Source: Candidatus Geothrix odensensis
GTDB taxonomy: Bacteria > Acidobacteriota > Holophagae > Holophagales > Holophagaceae
Length of the DNA stretch: 64,000 bases
Direction: 5' to 3'
Assembly: GCA_016714685.1 (NCBI GenBank)
Contig: JADKCH010000003.1
Location: 133,686-197,685 of the forward strand
Positions 15,754-24,029 of this stretch are shown in pieces. The stretch's first letter is position 1; the number at the start of each line of letters is the position of its first letter. The position numbers were made by a program, and so were the translations under genes. A model generated the notes under the pieces. The model had not been told where the DNA came from. It was given only the letters and a program-made list of their open reading frames with translations, and ran no database searches.

Positions 15754-17706
15754 ATGTCGAACCCGGACCGCGCGCGATCCCTATCGGATTCCACATCCGC
15801 CGGCCTGAGCCACGACCGCATGCGGGCGCTCCTGGCCTACTCCTGGGACATCCTGTCGCTCCTCGACGCCGAGGGCCGGCTCATCTACAACTCGCCGGCG
15901 GCCCAGCGTCTGCACGGCTTCAGCCCCGAGGAAATGGATGGGCGCAGCACCTTCGAGTTCTTCCACCCGGAGGACGCGCCGCGGGTTGCGGGGGCTTTCC
16001 AGCAGTGCCTCGCCCAACCCGGGCATCCGGTGCGGGCCGAATACCGCTATGCACGCAAGGACGGCTCCTGGATCTGGATGGAGGCGGTGGCCGTCAACCT
16101 CCTGGACACGCCATCCGTCCAGGCCATCGTGGTCAACTCGCGGGACATCAGCGAGCGCATGGAGGCGCAGCAGGCGCTCCGGGACTCCGAGCGCTTCGCG
16201 GACCGCATCCTCGATGCCCTGCGGCACAACCTCACCGTGCTGGATGGCGAGGGCCGGATCCTGAAGGTCAACCGGGCCTGGCAGGACTTCGCCTCGGCCA
16301 ACGGCCTGCCCGCCAGCTTCCCGTGGGAAGGCGTCAACTACCTGGAGGTCTGTGCGCGGGCAACGGGAGCTGATGCCGACACGGCCCAGGCCATGGCGGA
16401 CGGCATGAAGGCCGTGCTGCTGGGGGAGCTGCCGGAGTTCGCCCTCGAATACCCCTGCCACGCTCCCTGCCAGCAGCGCTGGTTCCAGGCCCTCGTCACC
16501 CCCTTCCAGGGCCACGGTCCGGCCCGCCTGGTGGTGTCCCACCTCGACATCACGACCCTGCGGCAGGCCGAAGAGAGCCACCTGCAGCTCGAGCGCCAGC
16601 TGCAGCGCTCACAGAAGATGGAGAGCCTGGGGAGCCTCCCCGGCGGCGTCGCCCACGACATGAACAACGTGCTCGGCTCCATCCTCGGCATGGCCTCCAT
16701 GCACCAGGAGCTCCAGCCGCCGGATTCACCGGCCCAGCAGGCCTTTTCCATCATTGCCCGGGCCTGCCAGCGGGGCGGGGGCCTGGTCCGCCGCCTGCTG
16801 GACTTCGCCCGCCAGGACCTGTCGGAAAACAAAGTGGTCGACCTGAACATCCTGATCCAGGAGGAAGTCCAGCTGCTGGAGCGCACCACCCTCGGCCGGG
16901 TCCGCTGCTGCACGGAACTGGCGCCGCAGCTGCCGCTCATCCGCGGGGATGCCAGCGCCCTCGTCCATGCCGTCATGAACCTCTGCCTCAACGCCGTCGA
17001 CGCCATGCCGGAAGGCGGCGAGCTTCGTCTCCGCACCCGCCTGGGGCACCGGGGCTGGGTCGAGCTCGAGGTGGAGGACACGGGGACCGGCATGCCCAGG
17101 GAAGTGCTGGAGCGGGCCATGGATCCCTTCTTCACCACCAAGCCCCCGGACAGGGGCACGGGCCTGGGGCTGTCCATCGTCTACAGCACGGTCAACGCCC
17201 ACCAGGGCACCATGGACCTGGAGAGCGAGCCCGGACAAGGCACCCGGGTCACCCTCCGATTCCCCGCCATCGACTGCACGGCGGCCGAGGAGGCCCCGCC
17301 ACCCCGGGGCGGGCCGGACGAGGCCGCCCGGCCCATGGACATTCTGCTGGTGGACGATGATGAGCTGATCCGGGCCACCCTGGAGCCGGTGATCCGCTGC
17401 CTGGGGCATCGCATCGCCCTGGCCACCAGCGGCGAGGAGGCGCTGGAGCGGCTGGCCACCGGGCCACTGCCCCAGGTCGTGATCCTCGACATGAACATGC
17501 CCGGCCTCGGTGGGCAGGGCACCCTCCCCCTGCTCCGCCGCCGGCACCCGGACCTGCCGGTGTTCCTCGCCACCGGTCGCGTCGATCAGGCGACGCTGGA
17601 ACTGGCGCGCGCCTACCCCAGCGTCACCCTCGTCCCCAAGCCCTTCAGCATGCGGGACCTGAAGGAGCACCTGGACGCGGTGGCGGCGGATCGGTTCGCG
17701 CGCTAA
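15754..17706 (+). CDS. PAS-domain hybrid histidine kinase with C-terminal receiver
   Basis: The product has about 650 residues and no membrane helix, so it is probably a cytoplasmic sensor. Two PAS domains (about 20-145 and 150-275) precede a histidine-phosphorylation helix with GGVAHDMNN (His about 300). A HATPase domain follows with the N-box LNAVDAMPEGG and G-box GTGLGLSIVY (about 400-510). A C-terminal receiver domain (about 530-650) has VVILDMNMPG with the phospho-Asp near 579. The phospho-relay partner (HPt or regulator) is not encoded beside it. The start with SNPDRAR follows a small hairpin. It stands alone between prolyl aminopeptidase and dedA. A paralogue with the same core layout lies at 26847-29685. 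Confidence 0.88.
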   Translation: MSNPDRARSLSDSTSAGLSHDRMRALLAYSWDILSLLDAEGRLIYNSPAAQRLHGFSPEEMDGRSTFEFFHPEDAPRVAGAFQQCLAQPGHPVRAEYRYARKDGSWIWMEAVAVNLLDTPSVQAIVVNSRDISERMEAQQALRDSERFADRILDALRHNLTVLDGEGRILKVNRAWQDFASANGLPASFPWEGVNYLEVCARATGADADTAQAMADGMKAVLLGELPEFALEYPCHAPCQQRWFQALVTPFQGHGPARLVVSHLDITTLRQAEESHLQLERQLQRSQKMESLGSLPGGVAHDMNNVLGSILGMASMHQELQPPDSPAQQAFSIIARACQRGGGLVRRLLDFARQDLSENKVVDLNILIQEEVQLLERTTLGRVRCCTELAPQLPLIRGDASALVHAVMNLCLNAVDAMPEGGELRLRTRLGHRGWVELEVEDTGTGMPREVLERAMDPFFTTKPPDRGTGLGLSIVYSTVNAHQGTMDLESEPGQGTRVTLRFPAIDCTAAEEAPPPRGGPDEAARPMDILLVDDDELIRATLEPVIRCLGHRIALATSGEEALERLATGPLPQVVILDMNMPGLGGQGTLPLLRRRHPDLPVFLATGRVDQATLELARAYPSVTLVPKPFSMRDLKEHLDAVAADRFAR

Positions 17707-17753
17707 GCGAAACACTGGAACACTGATTCCTTCACCCTGGAGATCCCATCCCC

Positions 17754-18416
17754 ATGGACCTGCTGCGCACCGCCTTGCATTTCCTCAAGCGCCTGACCGA
17801 CCCAGCCTCCCTCGCCGTGCTCACCGGAGAGATGGGTGTGTGGGTGTACGTGCTGATGTTCGCCATCATCTTCTGTGAAACGGGTTTGGTGATTCTCCCC
17901 TTCCTGCCCGGCGACAGCCTGCTGTTCGCCCTGGGCGCCCTGGGCGCCATACCGGGAATTCCCCTGAACCTCTGGCTCATGGCCGGGCTGTTGGCGATCG
18001 CCGCCATCCTGGGCGACGCCCTGAACTACACCATTGGCCGTCGCCTGGGGCCCGCTGTCTTCCACCGGGAGGATAGCCGGTGGTTGAACCGGAAGCATCT
18101 TGAAGCGGCCCACGCCTTCTACGAGAAGTACGGCGGCAAGACCATCATCCTCGCCCGCTTCGTGCCGATCGTGCGCACCTTCGCTCCCTTCGTGGCGGGC
18201 ATCGGGAAAATGGATTACCCGCGCTTCGCCCTGTTCAATGTCACCGGAGCCCTTCTGTGGGTTGGATCCATGATGGGCGCGGGGCGGCTCTTTGGCGGCA
18301 TCCCCTGGGTCCAGCGCCATTTCGAAGCGGTGATCCTCGTCATCATCCTCATTTCCGTGCTGCCCGCCGTCTTCGAATTCCTGAAGGCCCGGCGCCAAGG
18401 GAAGAACGGCCTGTGA
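17754..18416 (+). CDS. DedA/SNARE-associated family membrane protein
   Basis: The 220-residue protein has about five membrane helices and the DedA signature: FCETGLVILPFLPGDSLLF near the N-terminus and KYGGKTIILARFVPIVRTF (about 123-141). DedA proteins are inner-membrane transporters thought to flip undecaprenyl phosphate or phospholipids. The acidic and arginine residues known to be essential (Glu in CETG, Arg in RFVPIVRTF) are present. It lies 47 bp after the histidine kinase and 21 bp before smpB. Confidence 0.9.
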   Translation: MDLLRTALHFLKRLTDPASLAVLTGEMGVWVYVLMFAIIFCETGLVILPFLPGDSLLFALGALGAIPGIPLNLWLMAGLLAIAAILGDALNYTIGRRLGPAVFHREDSRWLNRKHLEAAHAFYEKYGGKTIILARFVPIVRTFAPFVAGIGKMDYPRFALFNVTGALLWVGSMMGAGRLFGGIPWVQRHFEAVILVIILISVLPAVFEFLKARRQGKNGL

Positions 18417-18437
18417 GTTCGATGAGATAGTGGAGCC

Positions 18438-18893
18438 ATGTCCGAGGATCTCGTCCGCAACCGCAAGGCCCTGCACAACTACCACGTCCTCGAGACCTGG
18501 GAGGCGGGCATCGCCCTGCAGGGCACGGAGGTGAAGGCCCTGCGGGCGGGCCTGGGCCAGCTGCAGGACGCCTACGTGGATGCCATCGCCGGCGAGCTCT
18601 GGCTCAAGCAGGCCCACATCTCGCCCTACGAGTTCGGCACCTACGCCAACCACGAGCCATTGAGGGCCCGCAAGCTGCTGCTGCACAAGGCCGAGATCAC
18701 CAAGATCACCGCCAAGGTCATCCGCAAGGGCCTCACCATCATCCCGTTGGCCATCTACCTGAACGAGAAGGGCATGATCAAGGTCAAGGTGGCCCTGGCC
18801 GAGGGCAAGGCCGTGGGCGACAAGCGCGAGGCCCTGAAGCAGCGCGAGCAGAAGCGCGAGATGGACCGCATCCGCAAGGGCGCCCGGGAGTAG
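18438..18893 (+). CDS. smpB: SsrA-binding protein SmpB
   Basis: The 151-residue protein binds tmRNA and delivers it to stalled ribosomes for trans-translation. The characteristic N-terminal NRKALHNYHVLETWEAGIAL, GTEVKALR and the C-terminal Lys/Arg-rich tail ending KREMDRIRKGA are all present at normal length. ATG 18438 has GGAG about 10 bases upstream. The ssrA gene itself is not seen in this window. Confidence 0.96.
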   Translation: MSEDLVRNRKALHNYHVLETWEAGIALQGTEVKALRAGLGQLQDAYVDAIAGELWLKQAHISPYEFGTYANHEPLRARKLLLHKAEITKITAKVIRKGLTIIPLAIYLNEKGMIKVKVALAEGKAVGDKREALKQREQKREMDRIRKGARE

Positions 18894-18908
18894 CAGATTC
18901 CCGCGACT

Positions 18909-19307
18909 TCAGGGCTTCCCGGAAGGTCCTGAGGGCGGACCGGGCACGCCGCGTTCGAAGGTCATGCGGACCAGGCGCGCGTCCGGCCCGAACTCCAGCC
19001 GCACTGCCCGATGGCCGGGAAAGGGGATCGCCACGCCGCCTCCGTAACCACCGGCGGCGAAAAAGCCCCTCACCTCGGTCCACCGGTAGACGAGGACCCT
19101 TCCACCCTCCAGCACCTCGTCGGGTTCTCCCAGGCGGAGCAGCACGTCCTCCCGCGCAGCCTCACCCACCTTCAGGGGTTCGGCGTATTGCGGCGTGATC
19201 CGCCCCCGTCCAGCGATCAGGTCCCCCGTGGGGAAGGGCCAGATCAGGCAGCCAACCTGGGTGGAAAGCACCAGGGCGCCGAGCAGCAGGCTGATCGGGC
19301 GCCTCAT
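18909..19307 (-). CDS. Small lipoprotein, member 3 of a tandem paralogous array
   Basis: The 132-residue protein has a lipoprotein signal ending STQVGC (Cys20). A single compact domain follows with the pattern REDVLLRLGEPDEVLEGGRVLVYRW and a C-terminal RLEFGPDARLVRMTF strand. This resembles the SmpA/OmlA (BamE-like) fold, in which two helices pack on a beta sheet, but the match is only by pattern. Its ATG overlaps the stop of the upstream paralogue (ATGA, 19304-19307), so the genes are cotranslated. The three array members share the domain pattern but differ in the middle. Cellular role unknown; probably a membrane-anchored periplasmic protein. Confidence 0.65.
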   Translation of the reverse strand: MRRPISLLLGALVLSTQVGCLIWPFPTGDLIAGRGRITPQYAEPLKVGEAAREDVLLRLGEPDEVLEGGRVLVYRWTEVRGFFAAGGYGGGVAIPFPGHRAVRLEFGPDARLVRMTFERGVPGPPSGPSGKP

Positions 19308-19714
19308 TCCGACACCACCAGGCTGTGGCGGGCCAGCCGGCCGTCTGGCGCGAAGACCAGCACCAGGTTGCCGACGCGGTGATCCCGGTACAGAGGCAGC
19401 GCCTGTCCTTGGCTCACCGTGCGAAGCTCCCGGTCCCAGGAGCCTGAGACCCGTCTTGCGAAGACGTAGGTGAGGATCCGCTCTCCCTCAAGGTGGGCGC
19501 TGGGCGTCCCGAGCCGCAGGAGCACCTCCTCCCGGGTGGTCCTCCCGACCACCAGGAAGGCGAGCCGCTCGACTTGTAGTTCGGCGGGCTGCGCCTGCCT
19601 CAACTCGGGCGGCGCGCAGCCTGCCACCAGTGCCAGCACCAGCAGGACGGCCCGCAGCCGTGGGGGCTGGGAGCGGTCCGGCCTCGCGGCCTGGCTGGTG
19701 GGGGGACAACCCAA
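19304..19714 (-). CDS. Small lipoprotein, member 2 of a tandem paralogous array
   Basis: The 136-residue protein has a lipobox VAGC at about residue 33 after a basic N-terminus. The domain repeats the array pattern: GRTTREEVLLRLGTPSAHLEGERILTY then LVLVFAPDGRLARHSLV. The TTG start at 19714 has AGGAG six bases upstream. It overlaps the next paralogue by four bases and follows the first by 9 bp, so the three form one operon. Function unknown; the BamE-like assignment is an inference from the strand-turn pattern. Confidence 0.65.
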   Translation of the reverse strand: MGCPPTSQAARPDRSQPPRLRAVLLVLALVAGCAPPELRQAQPAELQVERLAFLVVGRTTREEVLLRLGTPSAHLEGERILTYVFARRVSGSWDRELRTVSQGQALPLYRDHRVGNLVLVFAPDGRLARHSLVVSE

Positions 19715-19723
19715 GGGGAACTC

Positions 19724-20143
19724 CTACGGAGCCTGGCCCGGTGGCGAGGAGGCGGCTTCCCTGGGTGCGGACTCGACCAGGCTCTGGTCTTTCACCAGGC
19801 TGTGGCGGACCAGCCGGTCATCCGGTCCGAAGACCAGCACCAGGCTCGAGGCGCGCCCGCGACCGTACTGCCACTCGGCCTGGGGGCCGCTGCCCATCCG
19901 CCGCCATTCGCCGGAGGCGTCGAGGATGAAATCGAAGGTGAGGATCCGGCCCCCCTCGAAGGACGCGGCCGGTGTGCCGAGTTGGAGCAGGGCCTCCTGG
20001 CGGGTGGTCCGCCCATCCTGGATGCTCGACAGCAGTCCGGCTTCGAACACCCGGGTCCTCTCCTGTACCACGGCCGGGTCGGCACAGCCGATCCCGAGGG
20101 CCAGGCCGAGGAAGAGGACGAAGCATCGGGCTCGCGTGCGCAC
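19724..20143 (-). CDS. Small lipoprotein, member 1 of a tandem paralogous array
   Basis: The product has about 139 residues. I place the start at GTG 20143, which has GAGG shortly upstream and gives a clean lipoprotein signal (FLGLALGIGC); an open frame continues upstream to 20236 but lacks a signal-like start. The domain repeats the array pattern: GRTTRQEALLQLGTPAASFEGGRILTF and LVLVFGPDDRLVRHSLV. This is the first gene of the leftward triplet; its C-terminal tail is longer and Ser/Pro-rich. Role unknown. Confidence 0.65.
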   Translation of the reverse strand: MRTRARCFVLFLGLALGIGCADPAVVQERTRVFEAGLLSSIQDGRTTRQEALLQLGTPAASFEGGRILTFDFILDASGEWRRMGSGPQAEWQYGRGRASSLVLVFGPDDRLVRHSLVKDQSLVESAPREAASSPPGQAP

Positions 20144-20257
20144 GGGTGCCTCAGAGCGGTGGTGGTGGCGGGTTCCGGAGCCACTGTAACGCCCGGGGGC
20201 GGTGGGGTCAAAAGCCCCGCCCGGCGCCAAAGCCACAGCTGGAACCGCGCGTCCGGA

Positions 20258-20908
20258 TCAACCGTTCCACCCACCCTGGGCGAACTTGGCCAGCTTCTCG
20301 TCGCTGCCCCGCAGAGCCAGGGCCCGGGCCACGAAGCGGCCGATGGGATCGGCCTCGAGGTTGACGGCGCCGCCCGGGCGCAGGCCGTCCAGGGCGGTGC
20401 GCTTCACGGTCTCGGGGATGAGGGCCACGGTGAACCAGTCGCCGCCGCAGTCCACCACCGTCAGCGAGATGCCATCCACGGCGAGGGAGCCCTTGGGCGC
20501 GGTCATGGGCGCCAGGGCGGCGGGCAGGCTGAAGCGCCAGAGGCCCTCGGCCAGGCCCTGCCCGCCCTGGGGCCGCGACACCAGCTGGCCGATGCCATCC
20601 ACATGGCCCGAGACCAGGTGGCCATCCAGGGGATCACCCACGCGCAGGGCCGGTTCAAGGTGCAGCGCCGCGCCCATGGGCAGGCGGCCCAGGGTGGTCT
20701 TCTCGAGGGTCTCCTCGCTGAGCTCCGCCTCCCAGGCGCGGCCATCCACCGCCACGCTGGTGAGGCAGGCGCCGTTGACCGCGATGCTGGCGCCCTGCTC
20801 GGCCCGGGCGAGCAGATCGGCCGGGGCCGCGATGCGCAGCCGCGCCCCGCCCGGGCGAGGGGACCGGGATTCGAGGATGCCCAGATGTCGGATGAGGCCT
20901 GTGAACAT
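20258..20908 (-). CDS. ribE: Riboflavin synthase alpha chain
   Basis: The 216-residue enzyme dismutates two 6,7-dimethyl-8-ribityllumazine molecules to riboflavin. The N-terminal MFTGLI and two tandem lumazine-binding barrels are seen, each with its motif: VNGACLTSV in the first and AVDGISLTVV in the second, with GHVDGIG at the junction. The length is normal. No other rib gene and no FMN riboswitch lies beside it. It is 19 bp downstream of the permease gene and may be cotranscribed with it. Confidence 0.93.
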   Translation of the reverse strand: MFTGLIRHLGILESRSPRPGGARLRIAAPADLLARAEQGASIAVNGACLTSVAVDGRAWEAELSEETLEKTTLGRLPMGAALHLEPALRVGDPLDGHLVSGHVDGIGQLVSRPQGGQGLAEGLWRFSLPAALAPMTAPKGSLAVDGISLTVVDCGGDWFTVALIPETVKRTALDGLRPGGAVNLEADPIGRFVARALALRGSDEKLAKFAQGGWNG

Positions 20909-20927
20909 GGCGGAAGCTCCCCGTCCA

Positions 20928-22529
20928 TCATCGCTCAGATGGACGCCCCAGACGGCTGTGCCGGGCGCTGTAGAGGAAGTAGGCCAGCAGCCCCATGGCC
21001 AGCCAGATCCAGAAGCGCTCCCAGGTGTGGCGCGGCAGGCCCAGGGCCAGCCAGAAGCAGAACAGGATGCCCAGGGGGGCGGTGAGCCACACCGCCGGGG
21101 CCCGGAAGCGCCGTTCCGCGTGGGGGCGCTTCACCCGCAGCACGAGGATGCCCGCGCAGACGAGCATGAAGGCGAACAGGGTGCCGATGTTGGTGAGTTC
21201 GATGATCTCGTCGATGTTCATGAAGCCCGCGGGCAGCAGCACGATGACGCCCGTCAGCAGGGTGGCGTTCAGGGGCGTGCGGAAGCGGGGGCTGACCTTC
21301 CCGAACCAGGGCGGCAGCAGGCCGTCGCGGCTCATCACCATGAAGATGCGGGGCTGGGCCATCTGGTAGACCAGCAGGGCGCTGCCCAGGGCCACCACGG
21401 CGCCGATGCTCACGATGGCCGAGATCTTGTTCATGCCGATGGCGGTGAAGGCGTGGGCGATGGGATCGGCGACGCCATGGTAGGCGCTGTAGGGCAGGAT
21501 CCCCGCCACCACGGCGCAGACGCCCACGTAGATCACCGTGCAGATCACCAGGCTGCCGATGATGCCCCGGGGCATGTCCCGGGCGGGGTCCTTGCATTCC
21601 TCGGCCGTGGTGCTCACGGCATCGAAGCCGATGAAGGCGAAGAAGATGATGGCCGCGCCGGCCTGGATACCCCGCCAGCCGTTGGGCGCGAAGGGGTGGT
21701 AGTTCTCGGGCTTCACATAGAAGGCGCCGATGGCGATGACCACCAGGAGCAGGGCCACCTTCACCGCGACCATGATGGAGTTCGCCCGCACGCTCTCCTT
21801 CACGCCCCAGACGCAGAGGGCCGTAATGGCGATGGTGATGAGCATGGCCAGGAGGTTCATGCCGACGGGAAAACCGCCCACCAGGGGGGCCGTCTTCAGG
21901 GCCGCCCAGTGCCGGAACACCGCCGCCCCGTCGAGGGTCCCGGCATGGGCCTGGGCGAGGTAGTGCAGCTTGTCTCCCAGGCCCAACGCACCCTGGTGGG
22001 CCGCGGCGAAGGCCTCCGTGGGGAAGAGCATGGTCCGCGGATCCATGCTCAGCCAGCGAGGAATGTGCAGGCCCAGGCCCTGGAGCAGGTTGTCCATGTA
22101 GCTGCCCCAGCTGATGGCGACGGCCACGTTGGACACGGCATATTCCAGCAGCAGGTCCCAGCCGATGATCCAGGCCATCAGCTCGCCGAGGGTGGCGTAG
22201 GTGTAGGTGTAGGCGCTGCCTGAGGCCGGGATCATGCTGGCGAACTCGGCGTAGCAGAGGGCCGTGAAGCCGCAGGCCAGGGCCGTCATGAGGAAGCTGA
22301 TGATGAGGGCCGGTCCCGCCGCGGGCCGGGTGACGCCGAAGGTGGCGTCGAAGCCCCCGGCCAGCCCCGTGCCCAGGGCCGACAGGATGCCCGCGCCGAT
22401 GATGGCCCCCACGCCCAGCAGAGCCAGGTCCCAGGCCGACAGCGTGCGCCGCAGCCCCCCGTGCTCAGGTTCCTCCGCGTTGGCGCGGATCTGCTCGATG
22501 GATTTCGTGCGGAAGAGGCGCTCGAACAT
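20928..22529 (-). CDS. APC-superfamily amino acid permease
   Basis: The 533-residue membrane protein has about twelve to fourteen helices. N-terminal LGVGAIIGAGIL is the substrate-binding segment of the APC fold, and FFAFIGFDAVSTTAEECKDP is typical of the cationic amino acid transporter (CAT) branch. It would import amino acids by proton symport or exchange; the substrate is not certain. The start at 22529 faces the DUF58 gene across a 59-bp divergent gap. Riboflavin synthase follows closely but is functionally unrelated. Confidence 0.88.
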   Translation of the reverse strand: MFERLFRTKSIEQIRANAEEPEHGGLRRTLSAWDLALLGVGAIIGAGILSALGTGLAGGFDATFGVTRPAAGPALIISFLMTALACGFTALCYAEFASMIPASGSAYTYTYATLGELMAWIIGWDLLLEYAVSNVAVAISWGSYMDNLLQGLGLHIPRWLSMDPRTMLFPTEAFAAAHQGALGLGDKLHYLAQAHAGTLDGAAVFRHWAALKTAPLVGGFPVGMNLLAMLITIAITALCVWGVKESVRANSIMVAVKVALLLVVIAIGAFYVKPENYHPFAPNGWRGIQAGAAIIFFAFIGFDAVSTTAEECKDPARDMPRGIIGSLVICTVIYVGVCAVVAGILPYSAYHGVADPIAHAFTAIGMNKISAIVSIGAVVALGSALLVYQMAQPRIFMVMSRDGLLPPWFGKVSPRFRTPLNATLLTGVIVLLPAGFMNIDEIIELTNIGTLFAFMLVCAGILVLRVKRPHAERRFRAPAVWLTAPLGILFCFWLALGLPRHTWERFWIWLAMGLLAYFLYSARHSRLGRPSER

Positions 22530-22588
22530 GGGGACCTTGGGCGAAGCATCATGCTATCAGGCGGGCCTCCAGCGTTAGGCTGGAGGCC

Positions 22589-23530
22589 ATGCGGCTCTGG
22601 AACGATCGCCACCTGCGCCTGTCCCTCACGGGGCTCGGCCTGCAGTACCTGCTGGCCCTGCTGGCGGTGGGCGCCTTCTCCGTGAATACCGGCAACAACC
22701 TGCTCTACCTGTTGTTCTCCCTCATGCTGGGACTATTCCTGGTCTCGGGCATCCTGAGCCGCCGCGCCCTCCAGGGCCTCCGGCTCACAGCCGTGGAGGA
22801 GGGCAACCTCTTCGCCCGGGTGCGGGGCGGCCTCCGGCTGCGCTTCCAGGACGCCGGGAATGGCCGCCTCCGGGGGCTGGAGCTGCATCTGACGCTGGAC
22901 GACGGCACCGTGGAGCCGGGCTTCCTGGGCGCCGCGCACCGCGAGGGGGAGACCACGGTGGTGCTGCAGGCCCGGGCCGACCGGCGGGGCTGGACCCGCC
23001 TCCGCAGGCTCGAATTCCGGACCCGCTTCCCCTTCGGACTCCTGGAGAAGTCCCACTTCCTCGAGCTGGATCAGCAGGTCCTGGTCCTGCCCCATCCCCG
23101 CACGCCACCCGCCCAGCCGGCCGCCTGGCGGGGCGAAGGGCATCGCACCCTGGCCCTGGAGGGAACCAGCAGTCCGGAAGGCGCGCGGCCCCTGCGGCTG
23201 GGGGACTCGCCCGGCCGGGTGCACTGGAAGCGCACCGCCCAGCGCAGCCAGCCCTGGGTGCGCACCTTCGAGGAAGAGCGCCCCGTGGGCCTGCATCTCC
23301 GGCTGGACCTCTCGGCCTGGGGCCCGGGCCGCCCCTTCGAGCGGGAGCTGGAGCGCCTGTCGGGGGCGGTGCTGCAGGCCCGGCTCCAGAAGCGCGACAT
23401 CAGCCTGGAGCTGCAGGGACCGGAGGGAATCCGGGAGGTCCACGGCCATGGTCCCTGCTGGCGGGCACTCGCCATGACCCAGGCCGCCGGAGCCGGGGAG
23501 GGCGTGATCCCGGCAGCTCCGCTAAGCTGA
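22589..23530 (+). CDS. DUF58-domain membrane-anchored protein
   Basis: The 313-residue protein has two N-terminal membrane helices (about 12-32 and 36-55). A cytoplasmic DUF58 domain follows with the family hallmark RPLRLGDSPGRVHWKRTAQR (about 200-219). DUF58 proteins usually act with MoxR-type AAA+ ATPases and VWA proteins in maturation or stress-response complexes. No moxR gene is present here, so this copy is an orphan in this window. It ends 19 bp before cdd, and the two are probably cotranscribed. Confidence 0.82.
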   Translation: MRLWNDRHLRLSLTGLGLQYLLALLAVGAFSVNTGNNLLYLLFSLMLGLFLVSGILSRRALQGLRLTAVEEGNLFARVRGGLRLRFQDAGNGRLRGLELHLTLDDGTVEPGFLGAAHREGETTVVLQARADRRGWTRLRRLEFRTRFPFGLLEKSHFLELDQQVLVLPHPRTPPAQPAAWRGEGHRTLALEGTSSPEGARPLRLGDSPGRVHWKRTAQRSQPWVRTFEEERPVGLHLRLDLSAWGPGRPFERELERLSGAVLQARLQKRDISLELQGPEGIREVHGHGPCWRALAMTQAAGAGEGVIPAAPLS

Positions 23531-23549
23531 GAGGCCGTGGAGGCCCCTG

Positions 23550-23966
23550 GTGTTCGATGATCCGCAAGCCCCGGAGTGGGCCCCCCTGCTTGATGCCGCC
23601 TGGATGGCCCGGAGCCATGCCCACGCCCCCTACTCCCGCTTCCAGGTGGGGGCGGCCCTGCTGACTGCCACCGGCACCGTGATTGGCGGCTGCAATGTGG
23701 AGAATGCCGCCTACCCGGTGTGCCTCTGCGCCGAGCGTGGCGCCCTCAGCGCGGCGGTGGCCGCGGGGCTGCAGCCCGGAGGCCTGGTGGCGGCGGTGGT
23801 GGTCACCGATGTGGCGGAGCTGACTCCGCCCTGCGGAGCCTGCCGCCAGGCTCTGGTGGAATTCGCGGGGGCCCTGCCGGTGCTCCTGGCCAACCGGCAT
23901 GCCCGCCAGCTCCACAGGCTGGAAAATCTGCTGCCCCACAGCTTTACGGGTGGACATTTTCGCTAG
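23550..23966 (+). CDS. cdd: Cytidine deaminase
   Basis: The 138-residue enzyme deaminates cytidine and deoxycytidine to uridines in pyrimidine salvage. The zinc site is complete: Cys60-Ala-Glu62 and PCGAC with Cys95 and Cys98. NVENAAYP, the ribose-binding segment, is also present. The start is GTG 23550. The length matches the small homotetrameric class. It may act with the pyrimidine phosphorylase at 57207 in the same salvage pathway. Confidence 0.92.
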   Translation: MFDDPQAPEWAPLLDAAWMARSHAHAPYSRFQVGAALLTATGTVIGGCNVENAAYPVCLCAERGALSAAVAAGLQPGGLVAAVVVTDVAELTPPCGACRQALVEFAGALPVLLANRHARQLHRLENLLPHSFTGGHFR

Positions 23967-24029
23967 GTCCGCGCGGCCCCCCGGGCCTAAACTTTCCGAA
24001 CTCCAAGACCGGCATCCCGAGGCAGCTGA

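Noticed and set aside
20909..20927. FMN riboswitch before riboflavin synthase
   Set aside because: The gap is 19 bp, too short for an RFN element.
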